Made by a program: the position numbers and the translations under genes | Source of the DNA: an uncultured Treponema sp. | Lineage (GTDB): Bacteria > Spirochaetota > Spirochaetia > Treponematales > Treponemataceae | Direction: 5' to 3' | NCBI RefSeq assembly: GCF_945873775.1 | Contig: NZ_CAMCEC010000004.1 | Coordinates: 81,369 to 145,368 of the forward strand | Length of the DNA: 64,000 nucleotides | The notes under the pieces: model-generated | The model's input: the letters and a program-made list of their open reading frames with translations, nothing else | Database searches by the model: none | What the model was told of the DNA's origin: nothing | Shown here: positions 1 to 9,400 of the stretch, piece by piece | How positions within the stretch are numbered: the first letter of the stretch is position 1 | How the letters are laid out: the number at the start of each line of letters is the position of its first letter

Positions 1-1995
1 TCTTTTGAAAAAAATGATTTTGATTCCGCGCAAAAATATTTTTCAAGTGCGGAAGAATCTGATTCAGAAAAAAAATATTCATCGTTGATAGGACTTTATA
101 AAGCTGAACTTGCTTCTGAAGATAAAATCGCAATTCTTGATTATTATTCATCAGAAAATTTTGATAAAAAATATTACGCGGAATATGAACTTGCTTATGC
201 GCAGCAATATGCGGCTTTGGGAGATTTTGAAAATTCTCTTGTTCATGCAAAAAATGCTTATGAAAAAAGTTTGCCAGAAAAAAAACAGCTTAAGCAAAAA
301 TCTTTCTATTATTACTGCTTGGGACTTTATTCAACAGGAAAATCAAAGCAGGCAATTTCTCTTATAGAAAAGTCAAAAGAAAATGCTGAAATAGAAAGCA
401 AATATTTTTTTGCGCAGAAAATTTTATATGCAAGATGTCTTGCTGAAAATGGAAGCCTTGAGTCTGCTGAAAAAATTTATAAAGATTTTTTTGAAAAGTC
501 CCACTTGAATAATGAGCAAAAATATGACTACGCAAAAATACTTTTTTCACTTGGAAATATGAGCGAATGTAAAAAGGTTGCGGACTCTTCTTCTGTTTAT
601 GACGCAGTTTACATTTCTGCTTTGGCTTCGTTCAATATGCAGGACTGGAAAAATTCTTCAGCAGGATTTTCTAAGTTCATTGCAGAAAATTCAAAGTCCC
701 CTAAAATTTCATTTGCGGAATTCTATTACGGATATTCTTTGTACAAAATGGAAAAAACTTCGGAAGCTTTTAACGCTCTTAAAAATTTTTCTGAAAAATA
801 TCCAGAAAGCTCTTTGTGCTATTCATCTTGCATTGTGTCTGCAAATTCCGCGCTCAAGAATTTTGATTTTGAAAATGCAATTGTTCAGGCAAAGAAAGCC
901 TTGAATTTTTCTTCATCGCAGAAAGAAAAAGAAAATGCAGTTTTGCTTTGCGCTTCGATTTATTCTGATGCGGAAAAATATCAGGACGCTATAAAATTTC
1001 TTGAGCCTTATGCAAAAGATTCCTCCGAATTTTCTATTCGTTGCCGTTATCAAATTGCGCTTTTGAATTCGCGTATTGGAAAAATTTCTGAAGCTGATAA
1101 AATTTTTTCTGAAATACAAAATAAATTTTACAACTCTCCTTTTGCGGATGAAAGTTCTTTTAGACGTGCGGACTTGTATTACAATTCAAAAAATTATGAA
1201 ATGGCATCAATGCGTTTTTCTGAATATCAAAAAAAATTTCCTAAAGGAAAATTTATTGATGCTTCGTATTATTATTCAGCTGATTCATATAGAAAACTGA
1301 ATCAAAATGAAAAGTCTGTTTTGCAATATAAAATTCTTGTGGAAAATTTTCCGAAAAGCACTTTCATTTATAATGCCAGAAAAAATCTTTCAGAAATTTT
1401 TGAAGAGCAGAAAAAGTATGAAGACGCGCTTGAGCAGCAAAATGCAATTCTTTCAATTGCTGATTCCGAAGAACAAAGAAAAACTGCGGAACAAAAAATC
1501 AGTTTCTTGAAGAATTTGATTTCTGGAGAAAATTCAGAACTTGCATTTCTTGAAAAACGTTATACTGAAAATTCTAAAACTTCAACCTTGGAAGGAAGAA
1601 TAGCAGGAACTGAGCTTGCGGAATTTTTAATGCAAACTGAGCAGTCCAAAAAAAATGCTTTTGAGCTTGCGGAATCACTTTTTAAAATTCAATCATCTGA
1701 AAAAAATCAGACTTTGGAAAGTTCTTACGCTGCAAGAACTGCGTTTGTCTGCGCAAGATATTTGAGATTTCAAAATAAAAATAAAGAAGCCGCGCAAAGA
1801 TTTTTGACCTGCGCCGAGTTTGCTAGAAAATCTGGAAACGACGAGCTTGCGCAAAAATCAATCTACGGGGCTGCTGAATCTTTTGACGCTGCAAAACTTT
1901 ATGCTGATTCTGAGAACTCTGCAAAAACTTTGCTGGAACTTTATCCGGAAAGCAGTTACAAATCCGCTGTTCAGAAATTTATAAAAAATAATTAG
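1..1995 (+). CDS. Tetratricopeptide-repeat protein, 5' end truncated by window edge
   Basis: Frame is open from base 1 (SFEKNDFDSAQKYFSSAEES...); the listed start at 85 is an internal TTG; many TPR-like helical repeats. Confidence 0.85.
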   Translation, partial: SFEKNDFDSAQKYFSSAEESDSEKKYSSLIGLYKAELASEDKIAILDYYSSENFDKKYYAEYELAYAQQYAALGDFENSLVHAKNAYEKSLPEKKQLKQKSFYYYCLGLYSTGKSKQAISLIEKSKENAEIESKYFFAQKILYARCLAENGSLESAEKIYKDFFEKSHLNNEQKYDYAKILFSLGNMSECKKVADSSSVYDAVYISALASFNMQDWKNSSAGFSKFIAENSKSPKISFAEFYYGYSLYKMEKTSEAFNALKNFSEKYPESSLCYSSCIVSANSALKNFDFENAIVQAKKALNFSSSQKEKENAVLLCASIYSDAEKYQDAIKFLEPYAKDSSEFSIRCRYQIALLNSRIGKISEADKIFSEIQNKFYNSPFADESSFRRADLYYNSKNYEMASMRFSEYQKKFPKGKFIDASYYYSADSYRKLNQNEKSVLQYKILVENFPKSTFIYNARKNLSEIFEEQKKYEDALEQQNAILSIADSEEQRKTAEQKISFLKNLISGENSELAFLEKRYTENSKTSTLEGRIAGTELAEFLMQTEQSKKNAFELAESLFKIQSSEKNQTLESSYAARTAFVCARYLRFQNKNKEAAQRFLTCAEFARKSGNDELAQKSIYGAAESFDAAKLYADSENSAKTLLELYPESSYKSAVQKFIKNN

Positions 1996-2013
1996 GAGCA
2001 AGTGAAAGTTAAA

Positions 2014-3651
2014 ATGAAAATTGTTAAGAATATATTTTATTTTTTTTGTGTTGCTTTTTTTTCTGCGCCTCTGTTTTCACAAACTGAAAATGTAACTTTG
2101 CCAGATATAACGACGACTGTTTCTGGTGAAATTGTTACAGCCGGAAATGAAGCGGTTCCTGATTTTTCTAAAATTATTCCAGTTGATAAAAAAGATGATT
2201 CTTCGCTTCCTGTTTTTTCGGAAGAAAATATTAGCTTTGATGAAGAGCCAATTGCTGATTTTTCTTTTGGGGAGGCAAAGACAATTTTTGCGCAAGGACT
2301 TGTTGGCGGTGGATTTCCGGGAGATTTTATCGGAGATTTTTCTGTTTATAAATCCATTGGAGAAAATCCGTTTAAAATTGAATTTTCACATTTTAGCAAA
2401 AATGGATACGGAAAGCACAAGGCTGGAGATGGATTTTTCAACAGCAGTACAAGGCTTTTCGCTGAAAAAACTATTACTGCAAAAAACACCGATTTTGTAA
2501 TTGGCGGCGAATACAAAAAAAATGAAACTGGTCTTCAGTCAGTAAGTCCGTTTTTTTATGATTTGAATTCTCAAGAAGCTTTTGGAAATTTTTCTGTAAG
2601 AAAAAATTTTTCGCATGGATTTGGATTTGAATCTAAAACAGGCGGCTCTTGGTATAACCGATATGCTGGAATTGCTGATGGCGAAAATGATTTTTTGAAA
2701 CAAGAAAAAAATATTGACGTTGTATATTTAAATCAAAAGTTAAATTTTTCATGGAGCGGAAAAAATTTCTTTTTTGATTTGAATGGCAAACTTGATTATG
2801 GCACTCTGGCTGGAAAATTTGATTCTGTTGAAATTGAAAATATTTTTAGAGCGGAAGCTTCTGCATCTGCTGGATGGAAAAATGATTTTCTTGAAATTTC
2901 GGCATCGGGAGGAGTTGCTGGCGGAACTGAAATGGGAACGGAAAATTCAATTCCATTTTTTGATGTAGGAATTTCTTTTGCAGGAAAAGATTCTCCTTTG
3001 AAAAATAGTTTTTCTTTTGAAGTTCGCGGCGGTCTTGATACATATTTAAATTCAGTTTCAGAACTTGAAAATAAATACAAATTTTCGCAGCTTGTTTCTT
3101 TGCCTTCTGAAACTTCTGATTGGTTCGCAAATGCGAAAATTTCTGTTCCTGTTTCAAAATTTGCTTCAATTTATTCTTCCGCAGAATTTAGAAAAACAGC
3201 TTTTGAAAACGGAATTTGGGAATCTGCTTATGATTCTGAAACAGATTCTGGAATTTTTGAAATAGTTTCATCAGACAGAACTCTTTTTTCTACTGATTCA
3301 GGACTTTCTTATTTGTGGAATGTTTTTACTTTGAGCGCAGGATGGAAATCGCATTGGATTCATGTTCCGGCTGATGAATTTAAAAATTATATTTCAACTT
3401 CCATTTCATTTGATTCAAAAGAAAAATCTTGGGGCTTTTCAGTTTCTTTGCAGGAAGATATAGATTCGTCTTCTGACAAATGTCCTTTGCTTGGCGGTGA
3501 AATTTATTACAATGTAAAAGAATCAATAAAACTTTCATTTGAACTTTCTGACGCTATAAAATTGTTTGCCGTAAAAGACAGAAACTTTATGGAAACTGAT
3601 TATTTTGTTCGTGCAGGATGCGCATCTTTGTTTGCAAAATTTTATTTTTAA
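2014..3651 (+). CDS. Secreted / outer-membrane beta-barrel-like hypothetical protein
   Basis: Signal peptide MKIVKNIFYFFCVAFFSAPLFS, alternating aromatic strands, C-terminal ..LFAKFYF ending in F. ORF track starts at GTG 2002; ATG 2014 is likely. Confidence 0.7.
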   Translation: MKIVKNIFYFFCVAFFSAPLFSQTENVTLPDITTTVSGEIVTAGNEAVPDFSKIIPVDKKDDSSLPVFSEENISFDEEPIADFSFGEAKTIFAQGLVGGGFPGDFIGDFSVYKSIGENPFKIEFSHFSKNGYGKHKAGDGFFNSSTRLFAEKTITAKNTDFVIGGEYKKNETGLQSVSPFFYDLNSQEAFGNFSVRKNFSHGFGFESKTGGSWYNRYAGIADGENDFLKQEKNIDVVYLNQKLNFSWSGKNFFFDLNGKLDYGTLAGKFDSVEIENIFRAEASASAGWKNDFLEISASGGVAGGTEMGTENSIPFFDVGISFAGKDSPLKNSFSFEVRGGLDTYLNSVSELENKYKFSQLVSLPSETSDWFANAKISVPVSKFASIYSSAEFRKTAFENGIWESAYDSETDSGIFEIVSSDRTLFSTDSGLSYLWNVFTLSAGWKSHWIHVPADEFKNYISTSISFDSKEKSWGFSVSLQEDIDSSSDKCPLLGGEIYYNVKESIKLSFELSDAIKLFAVKDRNFMETDYFVRAGCASLFAKFYF

Positions 3652-3689
3652 GTTGAAATTTTTATTTCGATTTTTTATAGGAGCTAAAA

Positions 3690-4304
3690 ATGTTTGAGGT
3701 TTTAAAGAGTGGCGGAATTGTTATGATTCCGATTATTGCTTGCGGATTGGTTGCTGTGTTTATTATTGTTGAGCGGTTTCATTATTTTTTTTCAATAAAG
3801 AAGCGTGATGAAAAATTCAGCAGTGATATTGAAAATTGCATTTTAAAAAATGATTTTCAGACTGCGGAATCGGTTTGTGTTCTTGCAGATACTCCTTGCG
3901 CAAAAGTTGTAAAGAGTGCGATTGAGCATAGAAATTTTTCGGAACGTGATTTAAAGGAATTTGTTCAGTCAAAGCTGGATCTTGCTGTTCCTGAATTTGA
4001 ACACAATCTTTCTGCGTTGAGTACGATTTCAAATGTTTCAACTTTGCTTGGCTTGCTTGGAACTGTTACAGGAAATATCAAGGCTTTTGGTGTGCTTGGA
4101 AATGGCGGAACAATGGGCGACCCTGCTTTGCTTGCCGGCGCGATTGCTGAAGCCTTAGTTACTACTGTTGCCGGACTTGTTGTTGCAATTCCTGCGATTG
4201 TTTTTAGCAGCTATTTTAATTCGCAAGTTAACCATAGCATTACGAGAATGGAGCAAACTGTTACTTCTGTTTTGTTCCGTCTTACAAAAAAGGTCGAGGC
4301 TTGA
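3690..4304 (+). CDS. MotA/TolQ/ExbB proton channel family protein
   Basis: Three TM segments and GLLGTVTGNIKAF...ALVTTVAGLVVAIPA signature. Confidence 0.92.
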   Translation: MFEVLKSGGIVMIPIIACGLVAVFIIVERFHYFFSIKKRDEKFSSDIENCILKNDFQTAESVCVLADTPCAKVVKSAIEHRNFSERDLKEFVQSKLDLAVPEFEHNLSALSTISNVSTLLGLLGTVTGNIKAFGVLGNGGTMGDPALLAGAIAEALVTTVAGLVVAIPAIVFSSYFNSQVNHSITRMEQTVTSVLFRLTKKVEA

Positions 4305-4305
4305 A

Positions 4306-4716
4306 ATGAAAGTTTCCGTGCGCAAAAAAACAAAGCCGGTAGTTGATTTGTCTCCGATGCTAGATGTTATTTTTCAGCTCATTTTATTTTTTTTAGTTTC
4401 AACAACATTTAATTTGTTTCCTGCAATAAATGTTAATTTGCCAAAAAGTTCCACTTCGTCCGAAGCGGAATCAAGCGGCATAACAATTTCAGTAGAGGAG
4501 AACGGAAAACTTTGGTTTAACGACGAAAAAGTTTCTGAAAAAGAATTGTCGGATTTGCTTTCGAAGTTTGACACAAAAGAAATTGAGCGCAAAAATTTTC
4601 CTATTTTAATTTCAGCTGATGAAAATGTAAGAAATGGAAAAATTGTTGAGCTTTTCGATATAATCAGAATGAGCGGTTTTGCTTCTGTAAGTTTAAGGAC
4701 AAGCGGAAAAAAATGA
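4306..4716 (+). CDS. ExbD/TolR biopolymer transport family protein
   Basis: ATG at 4306; RKKTKPVVDLSPMLDVIFQLILFFLVSTTF is a typical ExbD N-terminus with the TM Asp. Confidence 0.92.
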   Translation: MKVSVRKKTKPVVDLSPMLDVIFQLILFFLVSTTFNLFPAINVNLPKSSTSSEAESSGITISVEENGKLWFNDEKVSEKELSDLLSKFDTKEIERKNFPILISADENVRNGKIVELFDIIRMSGFASVSLRTSGKK

Positions 4717-5714
4717 CAAGTCTTGAACGGCGCGGAAATGCAATTGCTTTTGCATTTACTGCATTTTTCTTTGCGGCTTTTTTAATTTTTTCTCTTGCTG
4801 TAAAATTTAAACCGCAGAAAAAATTTCAAGCCTTGACGATAAACCTTGCGTCTCCTCCTGTTGAAAAAAAATCTCTTCCAGAAACTACTTTGCAGAAAAA
4901 AAATCTTCCTTCAGAAAATCAAAGTTCTAAAGATGTTGAAAAAATAAAACCTGTTGAGCCAAAGAAAATTCCTGAAGAAAAATCAAGTTCTCAAAAAAAT
5001 AAAATTGTAAAAAATGGATTGCCTGTTTCTTCTGAAAAACAAAAAACTTTTGAAGAGCCAAAAATTAAAAAAAGCGTTGAGCAGCTTATGGCGGAAAACA
5101 ATTCTTCTGCAAAAAAAACTGCTGAATGGAATGAAGGTTTTTTTGACGATTCGCAAACTGTGCAAAGCAAAAATATTTCCGAAGCGCAAAATAAATCTTC
5201 TGTAAAAAGTTCAGTTGAAGGAACTGCTGCAAAAAGTTCGGCTGAAAAAACTTCTGGAGTTTCATCTTCTTCCGAATCGGCTAGAAGTGGAAATGCAGAT
5301 GTTTCAGAAGAGACAAAAAGTTCTTTGGCTAATATTAAAAATACTTTTTCTTCATCTGTTTCTGGAAATATAAAAAGCAAGACATCTGTTGCTTCTCAAA
5401 ATTCAGGCGGAAAACTTTCTATAAAAATGTCAGACGGAAAATCAAGAGAGCTTTTGTATCCAAAAAATCCTGTTATATTTATTTCAGAAGAAAATGCAAA
5501 ACTTGTTGATGAAACAAAAAAAGTAATTGTCCGTTTTAAAGTTCGTGCGGACGGAACTGTTCCTGTAACAGGAATTTCCATACTACCGTCATCGCTTTTG
5601 CCTCTGCAGATTCAGGCTGAAATAAAAGAACAAATTCAACTTTGGAGATTTTCCGAGGAATCTTCCGGACTGGACGGAACGGCTTCTTTTGATTATACGC
5701 TTGAGATTCGATAA
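4713..5714 (+). CDS. TonB-like energy transducer
   Basis: N-terminal TM, long Lys/Pro/Ser-rich linker, C-terminal KVIVRFKVRADGTVPVTGISIL... TonB-like domain; overlaps ExbD stop. Confidence 0.8.
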   Translation: MTSLERRGNAIAFAFTAFFFAAFLIFSLAVKFKPQKKFQALTINLASPPVEKKSLPETTLQKKNLPSENQSSKDVEKIKPVEPKKIPEEKSSSQKNKIVKNGLPVSSEKQKTFEEPKIKKSVEQLMAENNSSAKKTAEWNEGFFDDSQTVQSKNISEAQNKSSVKSSVEGTAAKSSAEKTSGVSSSSESARSGNADVSEETKSSLANIKNTFSSSVSGNIKSKTSVASQNSGGKLSIKMSDGKSRELLYPKNPVIFISEENAKLVDETKKVIVRFKVRADGTVPVTGISILPSSLLPLQIQAEIKEQIQLWRFSEESSGLDGTASFDYTLEIR

Positions 5715-5728
5715 TTATTTTTATATAA

Positions 5729-6409
5729 TTGAAATGTATGTTCGAAGGAATAGAAGCAGTCGCATTTGATATTGACGGAACTCTTTATCCGTCTTGGAGA
5801 CTTTATCTTCTTATGCCGCTGTATGTGATCAAGCATTTAAAGTTTTATCTTCATTATAATAAAATCCGCAAGATTCTTCATAGGACTGCGCCGCTGTCTG
5901 ATTTTTATGAATTTCAGGCAAGGCTTTTTGCGGAGGAAACAAAATTTCCTGTTGCTGAATCAAAAAAAATCATAAATGATGTTTGCTATGAAGGAATAAA
6001 AAAATTTTTCAAAAAGATAAAACCGTACAGTCATGCTTACGAATGTATAAAAAACATGAAATCTGCCGGATTAAAAATCGGAATTCTTTCTGATTTTCCG
6101 CCGTCACAAAAAGGCGATATTTGGGGAATAAAAGAACTTTGCGATGTTTGCATTGGCTCAGAAGAATCGGGAGCTTTAAAACCTTCTGTTTATTCTTTTG
6201 GAATTTTGAGCAGAAAACTTGATGTTCCGCCGGAAAAAATTCTTTATGTGGGAAACAGCAAAAAATACGATGTTCTTGGTGCAAACAATGCAAAAATGAA
6301 AAGCGCATATATTTTAACTGGTTTTCGCCGGATGTTTGGAATAAAACTTCCAGAGGCTGATATTTCATTTAAAAATTATCGTCAGCTTGAAAAAATTGTG
6401 TTAAAATAG
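5729..6409 (+). CDS. HAD family hydrolase
   Basis: FDIDGTLYPS motif I, GILSDFPP motif II, ILYVGNSKKYDVLGANNAKMKSA motif III/IV. Confidence 0.88.
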   Translation: MKCMFEGIEAVAFDIDGTLYPSWRLYLLMPLYVIKHLKFYLHYNKIRKILHRTAPLSDFYEFQARLFAEETKFPVAESKKIINDVCYEGIKKFFKKIKPYSHAYECIKNMKSAGLKIGILSDFPPSQKGDIWGIKELCDVCIGSEESGALKPSVYSFGILSRKLDVPPEKILYVGNSKKYDVLGANNAKMKSAYILTGFRRMFGIKLPEADISFKNYRQLEKIVLK

Positions 6410-6450
6410 ATAAAACTTCTTTTTAAATAAATTTGGGCGGGAAATAAAAA

Positions 6451-9400
6451 GTGATTACTATATTAGGAATTGTCATTGCGGTAGTTTTGTCTGCGATTGT
6501 TTCTGTTGTTATTCAGCAGACTGGTAAAAATGAAAATTCAATGGAAAAAGTCAAACGCTATGCAAACCAGCGTCAGGCTGAATTTGATGAGTATTTTGAA
6601 AAGCAGACGGAATCCATAAAACTTCTTGCAAACGATTTGGACACAAAAGATATTCAAGTTAAGGCTGCGATAAAAAGAATGCAGATGCAGATTGACGAGT
6701 GCCGCCAGACTACAGAAAATTTTGAAAATCCTGTTCAGAATATTGAGAACATAAAAAATAAAATTGAAGCTTATGATAAAGTTTTGCAGAATCTTATGGA
6801 AATGACAGCCGCAGTTGAACAAAATCTTGATTCTGTAAAAAAAGAAGCCCTTGTTGTGGACAAAGTAAATTCCAGGCTTTCCCGCCAAAATCAAATTCTT
6901 GAAGCTGTAGAGAAAAAAGTTTCTGATGTTACAAAACAATTCTCTGTAAAAAATTCTGAGCAGCTCAAGACGATTGGTTCTGATTTGCTGAATCAGTATG
7001 AGCAGCGCGCTTCGGAAATTGATGCGACAACAGAAAAAGCCATAAAGCAAAATCAGGCTATTATGGAAAAAATTGAAGACGACATCCGTCAGGCATATTC
7101 CAAGGCGATTGAAAATGCAAAGCGGCTTGAAGACGAGTCGTTTGCAAAACTCAAAGATGAATCTCAAAAAAGAACTTCCGCTTGTCTTGATGAAGTTGAA
7201 GCTCAGACAAAACAAATCACTGCGATTATTGATTCAAGAATTTCTGAAACGCAAAAAAGCCTCGATGATAAAACAAAAATATTCAGTGATTCTTTGAAAG
7301 AGCAGACTTCCGCAATTGAAGAAAAATTCAATGAGCGCACACAACGCATTTCAGAAATGATTGACGCGCGTACAAATGTTCTTACCGGCACTTGGACTGA
7401 AAAAATTGAATCGCTTGAGCAGGACTTAAAAGAAAGTTCTGAAAACTTTGATTCACGTTTGGAAGATGCCGTTGCTGGTCTTGATAATTCTCTTGCTGAA
7501 AAAACTGGTGCGCTTGAAGATAAAATAAATGAATCCGCAGGAACTTTTGAAAGTGAGTTTGCTGACAAAATAAAAGAACTTTCTGACATTGTTGAAAATT
7601 CTACTTCAAGGATTGAAGACGAATGTTCTGGAAGAATTTCTGAAATTGAAGAAAAACTTGAGCAGTCATCGTCAGGCATTCAAAATAAATTTTCAGAAAA
7701 ACTTTCACAGATTGAATCTTATTTCAATGAAACTTCAAATTCTATTGAAGCCGGTTATAAAGAGCGCGCTGATTCTCTTCAAAATGAATTGGAAAATAAA
7801 TTTTCTTCCTTGCTTGAAACTTTCACAAAGCAAGCGAAAATTTTTGAGGACAAGACTTCAGTCTTTGAAGACAATGTGAAACAAAAATCTGATATTTTCT
7901 CTTCTGAACTTGAGTCGAATATTTCTGATTTTTCGGAGCGGCTCAATTCTGAAATTTCTTCACTTGATTCTCAGTTGGAAGAAAAAACTTCACGGTTGGA
8001 AGAGTTTTTCAAAACTAACGTGGCTTCCCTTGAAACTGAATACAACTCAAAAACTTCTGACCTTGAAAATTCTTTAGAGCAAAGCTACTCCGATATGTTC
8101 TCGAATATTGAAGAAAAAATGAAGGATCTTTCAAAATCTTATGAGGAAAAATGTTCTTCCATGGATTCGACCTTTGCAGATAAAAGCCGTAACGTTATTC
8201 AGTTTTTTGAAGATAAAACACGAGAGCTTGAAGAAAACTATGATTTAAAAACAAAGAAGCTGAAAGAATCTTTGGATTTAAATAATGAAAATGCAGAATC
8301 CGAAATGAAGAAAAAATCCCAGGCGCTTATTGCTTTGTTCAATGAAAAGTCTTCAAATTTGGATTCAAAACTCAAGGAAAAAATGCGTTCCCTTGATGCT
8401 GATTTGGATAAAAATGTTGATGAGCTTAATGCAAAAATAAAACAAAAAACAGGAGCTTCAAACACTTCATTTGAAAATTCTATTTCAAAAATTGAAAATG
8501 AAATCCGCCAGAAAACAGCAGCACTTAATACAAGTTTAATTGATAAGTTTGATTCGATTGACAGCATATTTAAAAAGAAACTTGAAGACATAAATAACAA
8601 GGCTCTTTCAATTTCCACTGAAATTAAAAACCGCACAGACGGACTTGAAGATGATGTCCGCAGAAAACTTTCAAATCTTACAGAAGATGTAAAAAATCAG
8701 ACAGCGCAAGCCATTGAAAAATACAAAACGACGACTTCAAGTTATACGCAGGATATTGAAGATAGAACTGTTGTTTTGCGCAAAGAACTTGCGGAACGAA
8801 CAGAGGCTCTTGAACGTCAAATTCATGAACGTGCTCAGGAAATTGAAAAGAAACTTGCTGATCTTGAAAATAATGTTGAAACTCAAACTTACGGAGCGAT
8901 GGAGCAGTATAAGTCCACAACTTCTGAGTACACGCAAAAAATTGAGCAGAATACTAACTCTTTAAAAGAAGAGCTTGAAAACAAAACCCGCGATTTGCAG
9001 GAACTTATTAATCGGCGCACAAATGAAATTCAGTCTCTTTCAGAAGATGCGATTGTAGATGCAAAGAGTCGTTTTGAAGATGTCCAGAAAATAATTTCTA
9101 CAAAAACGGATGAAGTTTCTGGAAACGCTCTTGCTTATGTTGAAGATGCGCAAAAGCAGATTGAAGAAAAAACTGACAGCCTTGTTTTAGATGCGAAAAC
9201 TGCAATTGAAAAAGTTCAAGAACAGATTTCAAGAGCAACAGAAAATGTAAATGAAATTACATTGGCGTTAAAGCAGGATGTGAAAGTTAATTCTGAAAAA
9301 TTGGAAGCTTTGCAGAATTCTGTTGAAAATCAGTCTTCTGAACTTGAAAAAAAATACAACGGAATATTTTCTTCTATACTTGAAAAAGCAGAAAAAGATG

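Noticed and set aside
6538-7215. 225-aa minus-strand ORF, and other minus-strand ORFs inside the coiled-coil gene
   Set aside because: Low-complexity antisense of a heptad-rich gene.
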